Assembly: GCA_022823185.1 (NCBI GenBank)
Contig: JAJDXQ010000034.1
Span: 88,220-152,219, forward strand
Reading direction: 5' to 3'
Source of the DNA: Caldilineaceae bacterium
GTDB taxonomy: Bacteria; Chloroflexota; Anaerolineae; Caldilineales; Caldilineaceae
Length of the DNA: 64,000 nt
The translations under genes and the position numbers were made by a program. The notes beneath the pieces are model-generated. The model did no database searches. It was given only the letters and a program-made list of their open reading frames with translations, and was not told the DNA's origin. Below are positions 45,576 through 53,735 of this stretch, piece by piece (positions within the stretch are counted from its first letter, which is position 1; each line of letters begins with the position of its first letter).

Positions 45576-47239
45576 CAATAGGCCCAATGCGGCGGATACT
45601 TGTCCAGCACATACCCGCCCACGCTCCGAAGTGGAACAGTCCTGTGCAGACTCCCCTCCCCGTCATCCCACCTCTCCAATTGATCCCGGTGCCCCAGGCG
45701 CCGAATCATGCTCCACTCCTTGAGCCTCTGATGACGCCCATTTGTATCCCAGAAACAGAGGCCGTCAGCCCCTGCCGAGTAATTCTCGAGCGCACGCGTA
45801 CGGAACTCTTCCGGTGGCATCGTACGCGGCATGATTTCAGGATAGTATTGGACCGCCGAGTTCCTGGTCAGCTGCGCGAAGTAGCCGACATCGATCTCGT
45901 CATCCCGCCAGGGATAGGGGATCAGATTGTCAATCAAGCCCTGTTCGACCCAATTCTTAACGTCCAAGCCATAGAACAGATTGCTTTCAGCGTCGTTCAG
46001 AACGTGCGCCGAGATTTCAAGCGGACGACCCCGCGCCTCGCCAATCTCCTGCATCGCCTGCCGCAGCTCCGCCATAAAGCCAGTCATCACCCTCGCACGG
46101 TAGTGTAGGTAGCGCTCGTCGTCCTCCGCCAATTCTCTCGCGTCCAGCCCCGTCTCACTCTGGAACCCTTCGACAAGCGGCGCCTCGTAGAGCAGAAACG
46201 GCGCCCCCCGGTTGAAGATCGGGTTGACGCCGTCAATGTCGTAACGTGTCGCCAGCTCACGGAACACGCGCAGCAGCAGCTCCCGCACCTCCGGAAACGC
46301 GTAGCTCATACGCGCAATTTCCCGCCCGTCGATGTCCACGCACCGCCACTGAGGATGCGACAGGTAGAATTCGCCCGTAAAGTAATCCTCAAACGGCGGG
46401 CAGCACTGAAACGCCTCCATCCGCTGGCTGATGTGGACCTCCAGGCCAACACTGTGCCCGTATTCCACCACCGTCTCAACCGTGTCGATGCCTGCTCCGG
46501 CCAAAATCTGCATAGACTCCGCAATATTGCGGTCGACCACCCTGGGGAAGTCCCTCGTCTTGCTTCCGGTCAAGCTGCCGATTGCCGAAGGATAGGTAAG
46601 TACGTCCCCGCCCGCCCCCGGACACCACAACATCTTCTGAAAGTCCGTATCTCGGAACGGTTCCAGATATTCCCAAATCTCTTCCCTGCTTGTCGGGCGG
46701 AAACGGCCAAAATCACTGAATCCGTCATTCATGCAGATGAGCCGCCGGTTGCTGCTATCCTCCCGGTCCGCGACAAGGCTGGCTACCTCCTCGTCGTCGA
46801 GCGGCTCAAGCCTGATAAAAGCAACGTACGCTGGCTGTGACAGGCCAGCCGACTGCTGGCCCACCACCAGGTCCTGCCCGGTGAGGTCGGCTGACTTCCA
46901 ATACCGTTCATCCAGTGAGTAGTTGTCAGCGAAACTTCCCTGCTCGGCCTCCCGATTTACCTTGACAAAGGCACTGTCCCCCGTCAACCGAACGCGCGCC
47001 AGATCCTCGGTCCAGTTGCTCCACAGACCCAGGAAGATCCGGTGCCACCCCGATACACCCAACGGGACCGTGACCGGCGGCGCCTCTGTTTCCGGCCCCG
47101 CGATGAGCATCCTGCCGCTGAATTCTGCTGTCTCATAGGGAACGACCTGCCAGTGATACCTCCGTCTATCGGAGGATAGGGCGATTTGAGGCAAACTCTG
47201 ACCCAAATCGGTCACGTAGATCGACTCTCTTGCCGACAT
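45575..47239 (-). CDS. Uncharacterised glycosidase-like protein, paralogue of the 39.1-kb gene
   Basis: The 554-residue protein opens the operon. The start ATG 47239 follows GGGAGGAAC. Its N-terminal block (YVTDLGQSLPQIAL; QVVPYETAEFSG; GVSGWHRIFLG) and C-terminal block (LCFWDTNGRHQRLKEWSMIRRLGHRDQ in outline) align with the last gene of the same operon. The centre reads like a TIM-barrel: SVGLEVHISQRMEAFQ, YAFPEVRELLLRVFRELA, and YDIDGVNPIFNRG. A GHL10-like glycosidase is the best guess from fold appearance. There is no signal peptide, so it probably acts on imported oligosaccharides. Two divergent copies bracketing one importer suggest sequential or linkage-specific cleavage (inference). 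Confidence 0.7.
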   Translation of the reverse strand: MSARESIYVTDLGQSLPQIALSSDRRRYHWQVVPYETAEFSGRMLIAGPETEAPPVTVPLGVSGWHRIFLGLWSNWTEDLARVRLTGDSAFVKVNREAEQGSFADNYSLDERYWKSADLTGQDLVVGQQSAGLSQPAYVAFIRLEPLDDEEVASLVADREDSSNRRLICMNDGFSDFGRFRPTSREEIWEYLEPFRDTDFQKMLWCPGAGGDVLTYPSAIGSLTGSKTRDFPRVVDRNIAESMQILAGAGIDTVETVVEYGHSVGLEVHISQRMEAFQCCPPFEDYFTGEFYLSHPQWRCVDIDGREIARMSYAFPEVRELLLRVFRELATRYDIDGVNPIFNRGAPFLLYEAPLVEGFQSETGLDARELAEDDERYLHYRARVMTGFMAELRQAMQEIGEARGRPLEISAHVLNDAESNLFYGLDVKNWVEQGLIDNLIPYPWRDDEIDVGYFAQLTRNSAVQYYPEIMPRTMPPEEFRTRALENYSAGADGLCFWDTNGRHQRLKEWSMIRRLGHRDQLERWDDGEGSLHRTVPLRSVGGYVLDKYPPHWAY

Positions 47240-47327
47240 CTGAGGTTCCTCCCGAAAAACTGGTCAGCCGCGTTTGAGGATCCTGAGGGGGACGGCGCAA
47301 CAGCCCACCCAAGCGCCGTCTGAATAG

Positions 47328-47357
47328 AATATAACCGATCTGACAGTTTCTTTGCAA
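47328..47357 (-). promoter_or_regulatory. Candidate promoter of the hydrolase-importer operon
   Basis: On the minus strand TTGCAA (47357-47352) and TATATT (47333-47328) are 18 bases apart. The first gene starts about 90 bases downstream at 47239. Confidence 0.55.
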
Positions 47358-47596
47358 CCCTCCTTTTCGAAGCCCGGCCCCCAATATACGGACTGAAATC
47401 GCCACCTCCACCGGGCATGACACCGGAGGCCAAGCGTCCCAATGTCTCGTATACCACCAGCCAGATTCAACCAGCCAGTAACAATTTACAACCCCTTATC
47501 GCTCCCGCATGGCATAGCAGATTCCCGCCCCAAACCCCCTGCGGTCCCCTGAAATGTTCCCCCGGCCTCTTCGAGTCCCTCCATGGATCTGGGACG

Positions 47597-47655
47597 TGTT
47601 CTTCGCGCCCCTTCGCGGAAGATCAGCTGTTCTCTCAGCCCCTCCGCGGATCAAT
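47597..47655. repeat. Dispersed intergenic repeat, copy C
   Basis: A shorter copy: GTTCTTCGCGCCCCTTCG-CGGAAGATCAG followed by GTTCTCTCAGCCCCTCCGCG-GATCA. Same alternating subunits as copies A, B and D. Confidence 0.65.
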
Positions 47656-47687
47656 TGTATCAGCGACCCGACGTGGTCCCCGCGCCC

Positions 47688-48755
47688 TCAATCGAACACC
47701 AGCACCGACCGCGCCACCTTGCCCGCTTTCATATCGGCAAACGCCTCATTGATTTCATCCAGCGGCCGATAGCGCGAAATCAGCTCGTCCAGCTTGATCT
47801 TCCCCTGCCTGTACAGATCCAGAATCCACAGAAAATCAACCCGCGGCCGCGCCGCCCCGTGAAATGCCCCCATCAGCGTCCGGTCCTCCAGCAGATGCCA
47901 GCCCTCCACCGACACATCCTGCCCCGTCGGCTGCACGCCAACCACAACCGCCGTGCCCGTCATCCGCACCGAATCAATCGCCTGCCTCACAATCGACGGA
48001 AAGCCCACGACCTCAAACGCATAGTCCGCGCCCCCGCCTGTAATCTCCATGATCCGTTGCACCGGATCCTCCTTGGCGCTGTTGACAAAATGCGTTGCGC
48101 CCATCTGCTCGGCCAGCTCCAGCTTGTAGTCCACCGTATCCACCGCGATGATCTTGCCCGCCGCCGCCAGCACGCCCCCCTGAATGACATTCAATCCCAC
48201 GCCCCCGCAGCCAAACACCGCCATCGACGCGCCCGTCTCAACCTGAGCCCTGTTCACCACCGCCCCGATCCCCGTAATCACGCCGCAGCTGATCAAACAC
48301 GCCTGCTCCAGCGGCGTGTCATCCGGAACCTTAACGCACGCGTCCGCCAGTGCCAGCGTCTGCTCCACAAAAGTCGGGCGGATATGATAGATCGGCTCAC
48401 CGTCCTGTTTGTACCGGCTCATCGCTTCCATCCGGTGCGTCTCGCACAGCGCCGGCCGCCCATTCGTACAGTTCCGGCAGCTCCCGCACATCGCATCCAG
48501 CGAAAGAATGATCTTGTCGCCGGGCGCAAAGCCCCGCACACCCTCGCCAACTGCCCGCACAACGCCCGCCCCCTCATGACCCAACAGCCACGGCAGCCGC
48601 CGCGGCGTCCTGTGGTCCGTAATATAGTGATAGTCGCTGTGGCACACCCCCGCCCCAACAATATCCAACAGCACCTCCCCAAATGTCGGCTCCTCCAACT
48701 CGACCTCCTTCACCGCCACCTGCGCATGCGCCTCGTACATGATCGCAGCCTTCAT
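47688..48755 (-). CDS. Zinc-dependent alcohol dehydrogenase (MDR family)
   Basis: The 355-residue enzyme starts at ATG 48755 behind GAGGAGGGACAGG. The catalytic zinc site is shown by GVCHSDYH and GHEGAG, and the structural zinc by four cysteines in CGSCRNCTNGRPALC. The nucleotide-binding motif is GCGGVGLNV. These are marks of class-III-like or allylic/benzyl-type NAD(P)-dependent alcohol dehydrogenases, which interconvert alcohols and aldehydes in the cytoplasm. The active-site block GVITGIGAVVN is intact. It appears to be a single-gene unit. The substrate cannot be inferred; a role in sugar-derived aldehyde metabolism is only suggested by the region. Confidence 0.93.
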   Translation of the reverse strand: MKAAIMYEAHAQVAVKEVELEEPTFGEVLLDIVGAGVCHSDYHYITDHRTPRRLPWLLGHEGAGVVRAVGEGVRGFAPGDKIILSLDAMCGSCRNCTNGRPALCETHRMEAMSRYKQDGEPIYHIRPTFVEQTLALADACVKVPDDTPLEQACLISCGVITGIGAVVNRAQVETGASMAVFGCGGVGLNVIQGGVLAAAGKIIAVDTVDYKLELAEQMGATHFVNSAKEDPVQRIMEITGGGADYAFEVVGFPSIVRQAIDSVRMTGTAVVVGVQPTGQDVSVEGWHLLEDRTLMGAFHGAARPRVDFLWILDLYRQGKIKLDELISRYRPLDEINEAFADMKAGKVARSVLVFD

Positions 48756-49094
48756 CCTGTCCCTCCTCAAATGCCTTCGTCCTGCCTCAATTCAGTTGTC
48801 TGACCTCTGGCACGAAACCTACTACGAAAACCGCAATCAGTAAAGCCGCCCCAAAACGCCCCCTCCCCTCTTTACCATCCAATCGCCCCCGCCTACCACC
48901 CCCCAAGCCAGTCCCCTCCCCACCACCCGCTGCCCTTCCCCCGCAGTTCCCCCCCGATCAACCGTTATGCCCACCCACCTGCCCGTGCTACAATACGCCA
49001 GGCCCAGCCTCCAGGACGCAGAGCGGAACGCCGCCATACACCCGAACCTCTTGGCGGTGGCACAAGACCCTGCTCTAACCCGCGAGGAACGATA
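48756..49094. other. Divergent intergenic region with candidate promoter for the Uma2 gene
   Basis: This 339-base gap separates divergent genes. TACAAT (48989-48994), 18 bases after TTATGC (48965-48970), could be a rightward promoter for the gene at 49095. The rest, a C-rich run around 48850-48950, shows nothing recognisable. Confidence 0.4.
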
Positions 49095-50054
49095 ATGGAA
49101 TCAACAGAACGTCTGCAACCGGAAGCGCGCGAACAAGAGGGCGCCGGCCCGGTCGCAAGCCGCAATGGGACCCGGCAGAGGACTCCCTATCGTATTGGCG
49201 ATCCAGCCCCCGATGAAGGCCGTCGCGTCTCCAAGCAGGAATACCTCGCCAGATGGTACGAAAACCCTTACCCCGACATCGACATAAGTTACGAGTGGAA
49301 CAACGGCATCCTGGAGGCCAAACCCTTGCCCACCCCCCCACAATTGGACCTCTACAACTGGTTCCTTAACCTCCTGCAACGTCACATTGCCACCTTCCGC
49401 AGCGCCGCTCTTATCAATCTGGAAACCGGTTTCGAGCTGAAAATGCCCGACCCGACCCAACCCACCGGCCAGAAGGAAGCCATTCGCAAACCAGACATTG
49501 GCGTAATCCTCGACACAAACCCCATTCCCTGGGGCCGTTTCGACCAGCGTCACTACGAAGGAGTCTGCGACCTTGTTGTCGAGGCCGTCTCCGACTCGAC
49601 TGTAGCGGAAGTCCTGCGCGACACCCAGGAAAAGAGAGTAGACTACGCGCGCAGCGGCGTAAAGGAGTACTACATTCTCGACCCTAACGGCGAGCACATG
49701 CGCTTCTATCGCCTCGCCTCCAATGATCGCTATCGGACCATCCCGGAGGACGAAGAAGGAGTGATTCGCTCAGAAATAATGGAAGGACTGCAGTTCCGGC
49801 TGGAAGATCTGTACCGCAAGCCGGACCTTGAAGAACTGGCGCTCGACCCCATTTACAACGGCTATGTCCTGCCGGGCTATCAGATCCTGGCCGACAAGGC
49901 CGCAAGAGAGGCGCTGCGCGCCGACAACGAAGCCCAGCGCGCCGAACGCGAGGCGGCGGTCCGCCGGCAAGCCGAGGAGCGAGCCGCGGCGACAGAGGAC
50001 GAGTTGCGCGAGCTAAGAGCCGAATTGGATAGTATGCGTAAAAGCCAGTCTTAG
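49095..50054 (+). CDS. Uma2/DUF820-family PD-(D/E)xK nuclease-like protein
   Basis: The 319-residue protein has a Uma2 core (about residues 42-245): Asp134 in RKPDIGVI, Glu163 in CDLVVEAVSDST and Lys180 or Lys190 around EKRVDYARSGVKEYYILDP. These form the PD-(D/E)xK pattern. The C-terminal 50 residues are a charged Ala/Arg/Glu coiled coil (AQRAEREAAVRRQAEERAA), a frequent addition. The N-terminal 40 residues are polar. Uma2 proteins are abundant in cyanobacteria and Chloroflexota, are predicted nucleases, and lack a firmly known role. Start ATG 49095 follows GAGGAAC. There is no adjacent toxin-antitoxin or restriction gene. Confidence 0.9.
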   Translation: MESTERLQPEAREQEGAGPVASRNGTRQRTPYRIGDPAPDEGRRVSKQEYLARWYENPYPDIDISYEWNNGILEAKPLPTPPQLDLYNWFLNLLQRHIATFRSAALINLETGFELKMPDPTQPTGQKEAIRKPDIGVILDTNPIPWGRFDQRHYEGVCDLVVEAVSDSTVAEVLRDTQEKRVDYARSGVKEYYILDPNGEHMRFYRLASNDRYRTIPEDEEGVIRSEIMEGLQFRLEDLYRKPDLEELALDPIYNGYVLPGYQILADKAAREALRADNEAQRAEREAAVRRQAEERAAATEDELRELRAELDSMRKSQS

Positions 50055-50148
50055 ATAACTTTACGTCCCTCCGCCGGACCAGCATATCCCTCGGCTACAC
50101 CCGTCCCGGTCGCAGCGCCCACACACCAACCGCCGAAAAGGAGCCAAA

Positions 50149-51330
50149 ATGGGCATCGGCCTCGGAATCGTCGGCCTGGGAGCTTTCGGCAGCTCCTTCG
50201 CCGACCTCTTCATGAGCCATCCACTCGTCGATCGCATCGCCCTCTGCGACCGCGAGCCCGACCGCATCGCACGCTTCGCCGGCCTTGAGTACTGGCAGGG
50301 CAAGTTCAACTCCCGCGACGCCTACACCTCTCTTGACGACATCTGCGCCAGCGACGTCGACGCCATCGCGCTCTTCACCCAGCACTGGCTCCACGCGCCA
50401 CAGGCCGTCCAGGCAATGGAAGCAGGCAAACACGTCTACTCCGCCGTGCCTATCGTCACCCTGCCCGACGGCGACGAGATTCTCGACTGGTGCGCACGCC
50501 TCGTCGAAACTGTCGAACGCACCGGCCAGCTCTACATGCTCGGCGAAACAACCTACTACCGGCCCGAGGCGATCTACTGCCGCCGCAGAGCCGCAGCAGG
50601 CGACTTCGGCAGCTTTGTCTATAGCGAGGGCGAGTACCACCACGATGTCGACAGCCCAGGAAGCAATCTTCGCCGTGTCATCGAACACCGCCTCGCCAGC
50701 GCAGCCGGACAAGAGTGGCTGGAGAAGCACCAGACCTACAAAGACAGGGGCATTCAGAATGGCCCCATGCACTACCCAACCCATTCCACCAGCGGACCCA
50801 TGAGCGTGATGAACGCCCGCGCCAGCAAAGTATGCGCATGGGGCTACGCCAACCGCACCAACGACCCCTACTTCAAGGAACAGGGCGACGCCTTCAGCAA
50901 CGAGACAGCCCTCTTCCAAATGAGCAACGGCTCAACCATGCGCATCTGCGAAACCCGCGAAATCGGCCTGCGCGGCCGCGAAACGTTCCGTATCTACGGC
51001 ACACAGGGCAGTTATGAAAACGGCTGCTGGTGCGACAAGGAAAGCAGTACACCGCTCTCCGCCGAAGAGATGCGCCAGCCGCTCCCGCCCGAAGTCGAAG
51101 ACGCATTCCGCGCCGTCAGCCGCACCTCCGAAGTCTACGGCGGCCACGGCGGCTCCCATCCCTTCCTCGTCCACGAATTCGTCGAAGCGGTGGCCCAGGA
51201 GCGCCAGCCCGCCATTCACGTCTGGTCGGCCGTCCGCTACATGGCCGCCGGTGTCATCGCCCACAAGTCAGCCCTGCGCGACGGCGAGATCCTGTCCGTC
51301 CCCGACTGGGGAGATGGGCCAGCCGGTTGA
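50149..51330 (+). CDS. Gfo/Idh/MocA-family oxidoreductase
   Basis: The 393-residue protein begins with a Rossmann fold (GIVGLGAFGSS, glycine motif at residues 9-14) and continues with the alpha/beta substrate domain of the Gfo/Idh/MocA family. These NAD(P)-dependent enzymes act on sugars, inositols or sugar acids. The family's usual E-K-P motif after the GKHV block is here GKHVYSAVP (residues 93-101), so the conserved lysine is absent. The candidate catalytic region includes ETTYYRPEAIYC and EGEYHHD. The RBS AAAAGGAGCC precedes ATG 50149. The altered motif suggests different chemistry or a binding role. Substrate unknown. Confidence 0.9.
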   Translation: MGIGLGIVGLGAFGSSFADLFMSHPLVDRIALCDREPDRIARFAGLEYWQGKFNSRDAYTSLDDICASDVDAIALFTQHWLHAPQAVQAMEAGKHVYSAVPIVTLPDGDEILDWCARLVETVERTGQLYMLGETTYYRPEAIYCRRRAAAGDFGSFVYSEGEYHHDVDSPGSNLRRVIEHRLASAAGQEWLEKHQTYKDRGIQNGPMHYPTHSTSGPMSVMNARASKVCAWGYANRTNDPYFKEQGDAFSNETALFQMSNGSTMRICETREIGLRGRETFRIYGTQGSYENGCWCDKESSTPLSAEEMRQPLPPEVEDAFRAVSRTSEVYGGHGGSHPFLVHEFVEAVAQERQPAIHVWSAVRYMAAGVIAHKSALRDGEILSVPDWGDGPAG

Positions 51331-51438
51331 CCGCCGGGCCTTCCCAATCTGCGTCGCGTGCCCTTAAACCTGCCGCGCCCCCTGCCCTCGAGCAAAAGCC
51401 CAGCCCGAGCCTGTCTGACCGCGGCCACCCGGTCCCCC

Positions 51439-51705
51439 TCAAACCATGTCCGCGAGCCAGGCCTGGTGCAGCGCCCATTCATCTTCAACCGGATCCCAGC
51501 GCAGTTCGAAGGCGCTGGAATCCAACGTCTGCACCAGGAAGCAGCGAATCCGCCGCCCCTCCGTCCTCTCCCCCCACCGCCGACCGTGCGCGGAAACGTA
51601 GTGCCATCTTCCCCGCCACTCGAACGACTTCACCAGCAACTCGCCCGACGGCCGCGCCGCCGCCTTCACCTCCACAGCCTCGTTGACCGCCGCCGCCCGT
51701 CTCAT
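51439..51705 (-). CDS. Small DUF6504-like protein
   Basis: The 88-residue protein starts at ATG 51705, overlapping the stop of pncC by four bases (ATGA), which argues that it is real and co-translated. The core KSFEWRGRWHYVSAHGRRW, followed by FLVQTLDSSAFELRWDPVEDEW, resembles the DUF6504 pattern of small beta-rich proteins found next to DNA-repair or housekeeping genes. The first 15 residues are Ala-rich. Function is unknown. Confidence 0.65.
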   Translation of the reverse strand: MRRAAAVNEAVEVKAAARPSGELLVKSFEWRGRWHYVSAHGRRWGERTEGRRIRCFLVQTLDSSAFELRWDPVEDEWALHQAWLADMV

Positions 51706-52226
51706 CCCTCTGCCCTGGCCTCCGCATACGACCGCAGCATCTCCAGCGCAAGCTTCGCGCTCAATAGCTTATTGCCCCGCCGGTCTGCCGGCCAGACCTC
51801 CTTCTCCGCCCGGTTGTACCCATCCCGAGCCGCCAGATGCAGGTACACGAGGCCCATCGGCTTCTCCGCAGTGCCCCCAGGCCCCGCCACCCCGGTTATC
51901 GACACCGCCACGTCAGCATCATACGCCTGAAGCGCGCCGTCCGCCATCTGCAGTGCAACCGCCGCATTGACAGCCCCTTCGCGTAGCAAGAGATCGCCCG
52001 CTACGCCCAGCAACCGCTCCTTCGCCGCATAACTGTAAACGCCCGCGCTCCCCAGAAACCAATCCGAGCTGCCCGGTATCTCCGTCATCAAGTGTCCCAC
52101 CAGCCCGCCCGTGCAGCTCTCCGCCACCGCCGCCCTCAGTCTCGCCTGCTTCAGCGCGTAACCCGTCTCCTTCGCCAGCCCGGTCAGCGCCTGTTCATCG
52201 CTTGCAATCCTGTTCTGTTCCGTCAT
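51702..52226 (-). CDS. pncC: Nicotinamide-nucleotide amidase (CinA C-terminal family)
   Basis: The 174-residue protein contains AESCTGGLVGHLMT, YSYAAKERLLGV and SITGVAGPGGTAEKPMGLVY, the hallmarks of the CinA C-terminal/PncC deamidase family. It hydrolyses NMN to nicotinate mononucleotide in pyridine-nucleotide recycling. The start is ATG 52226, preceded by GAGGCGAT; a longer form from 52307 would add a non-conserved tail. It is a stand-alone PncC without the CinA N-terminal domain. A candidate promoter lies about 100 bases upstream. Confidence 0.92.
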   Translation of the reverse strand: MTEQNRIASDEQALTGLAKETGYALKQARLRAAVAESCTGGLVGHLMTEIPGSSDWFLGSAGVYSYAAKERLLGVAGDLLLREGAVNAAVALQMADGALQAYDADVAVSITGVAGPGGTAEKPMGLVYLHLAARDGYNRAEKEVWPADRRGNKLLSAKLALEMLRSYAEARAEG

Positions 52227-52328
52227 ATCGCCTCTGTCAATAGTTGAATTGGCCGTCTCTGCAGGTCTGCCGTCCCTCTGCAATGGGAGAAAAATACCCA
52301 ATCTCATCCTACAGCTCTTGCAAGGTCA

Positions 52329-52358
52329 ATTATAGACCGCCCCAATTCCCCCGTCCAA
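52329..52358 (-). promoter_or_regulatory. Candidate promoter of pncC
   Basis: On the minus strand TTGGAC (52358-52353) and a consensus TATAAT (52334-52329) are separated by 18 bases. Confidence 0.5.
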
Positions 52359-52423
52359 CCACGCCGGACTACCCAACACATAGCCGCCCGGCAGTATCTC
52401 CCCGTCCCTCCAAGCAAACAATG

Positions 52424-52530
52424 CAGTTCTCCGTGCCCCTCCGTGGATCAAAAAAGTGTTGCCGTTCTTCGCGCCCCATCGCGTCCCTTCGCGGACAAAA
52501 GGATGTTCTCCGCTGTTCTCCGGGGAGAAT
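52424..52530. repeat. Dispersed intergenic repeat, copy D
   Basis: Contains GTTCTCCGTGCCCCTCCGTG-GATCAAAAAAGTG, then GTTCTTCGCGCCCC and CGTCCCTTCGCGGACAAAAG-GATG, then CGCTGTTCTCCGGGGAG. Both subunits seen in copies A and B are present. It lies in the divergent gap between pncC and the coiled-coil protein gene. Confidence 0.75.
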
Positions 52531-52730
52531 AAGCTGCTGATAACTGTCCTGACCCGGCCTGCGCCCATCAACCGCGATCACAGTTGACAGATCCCAGCGA
52601 TTCCTGTAATGTCGATGAACGGCCCGGACATGGCAGGACAGCGCCCAGCGCAGCCCTCAACCGCTCCGATTCCCTTCAGTTCCAGGAGCCGTATTCAAAG
52701 GAGAAAGCGGGTAACTCTGAGGAGATTTCG

Positions 52731-53717
52731 ATGGAACTCCAGACAAAACAGCCTCCTGAACTCGAATTCAGCATGCCGGAGGTCGAAGAGTCCCTCACCG
52801 CCTATCTCTCCGCCATTGGCGGCGCGATCATCGGCCTGCTCCTCACACTACTGGTCCTCGCAATCTGGAACGGCGGCACACTCAACTTCACCAACGCCTC
52901 CAAAGTCAATGCCCTCGAGGCCGGCTTGACGGACGTAGCCGCCGACGTCGAAATGGTAAACGCCAACTTCGACGCTCTCGGCCAGCGAATCATAGTCCTC
53001 GAACAGGAAGCTGGCGCGGTCGCAGCGCTGCAAAACAGCCTCGCCGCGCTCGACAACAGCCTCTCCGAACTCGACCGAACGCTCGACGCCCAGGGCATCC
53101 ACCTCGGTGAACTGGATGGCGCTGTAGAAGACCTCCAGGTAACCAGACGAAACTTCGACCTGTTTACCGCCGCCCTCGCCGACGCGCTGGCCCTGATGGA
53201 AGCAAACGCCTCCGATCCGCAGCCGCAGTCCGGCGCCCCTTCACAGAGGAGTCAATCCTCACGGCCTTCATCAGAGTCGCCCAGCGCAGACAATGCCGGA
53301 TCCTCCATCTCGACCAGGACATCAAATGCGCCGCTTGAGACCCGGACGCAGCCTGCCGCGGCCCTTCCCGAACCTGATCGGGTCGTGGACCAGGATCTTG
53401 CTCCCGACGTACTTCTCATCTATCTCTACCTCGACGTCAACGGCGATGGCGCGATCGATGACGACGAGAATCTCATCGCCGGCGCTACTGTGATATTGAC
53501 CGCCCCCGATGGCAGAACAGTCGCCCCGCAGAACAACGTCGGGTCAGCCGGCGCCCTCTTTGAAGACCTTATGGCCGGAGAATATACCATAACGGTGGAC
53601 GAAGTGCAGGGCTACACACTCGCCAGCCAGAATACCGCCGCCATCACCGTGGACCCGGAAGCCGTGGCCGGCCAGGCCCTCTATTTCCCTGTCGTGACCA
53701 CAGCAGTCGACGAATAG
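52731..53717 (+). CDS. Membrane-anchored coiled-coil protein with C-terminal SdrD_B-like domain
   Basis: The start is ATG 52731, behind GAGGAG with good spacing; a longer frame from 52584 lacks such a site. The 328-residue protein has one membrane helix (about residues 22-48: IGGAIIGLLLTLLVLAIW) and a coiled-coil region (about 55-165; AALQNSLAALDNSLSELDRTL). A Ser/Gln-rich spacer and a C-terminal SdrD_B/Cna-B-like beta domain follow (DVNGDGAIDDDENLIAGATVIL with Ca-type acidic residues; AGEYTITVDEVQGY). The C-terminal part presumably faces outside. A surface-display or envelope role is likely. No sorting signal is seen. Confidence 0.8.
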   Translation: MELQTKQPPELEFSMPEVEESLTAYLSAIGGAIIGLLLTLLVLAIWNGGTLNFTNASKVNALEAGLTDVAADVEMVNANFDALGQRIIVLEQEAGAVAALQNSLAALDNSLSELDRTLDAQGIHLGELDGAVEDLQVTRRNFDLFTAALADALALMEANASDPQPQSGAPSQRSQSSRPSSESPSADNAGSSISTRTSNAPLETRTQPAAALPEPDRVVDQDLAPDVLLIYLYLDVNGDGAIDDDENLIAGATVILTAPDGRTVAPQNNVGSAGALFEDLMAGEYTITVDEVQGYTLASQNTAAITVDPEAVAGQALYFPVVTTAVDE

Positions 53718-53735
53718 CCGCCGCCAAAAGCCTTG

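Larger units (their letters stand above)
47240..47687. other. Intergenic region upstream of the hydrolase-importer operon
   Basis: The 448-base gap holds the operon promoter at 47328-47357 and dispersed repeat copy C at 47597-47655. No further gene or RNA was recognised. Confidence 0.6.
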
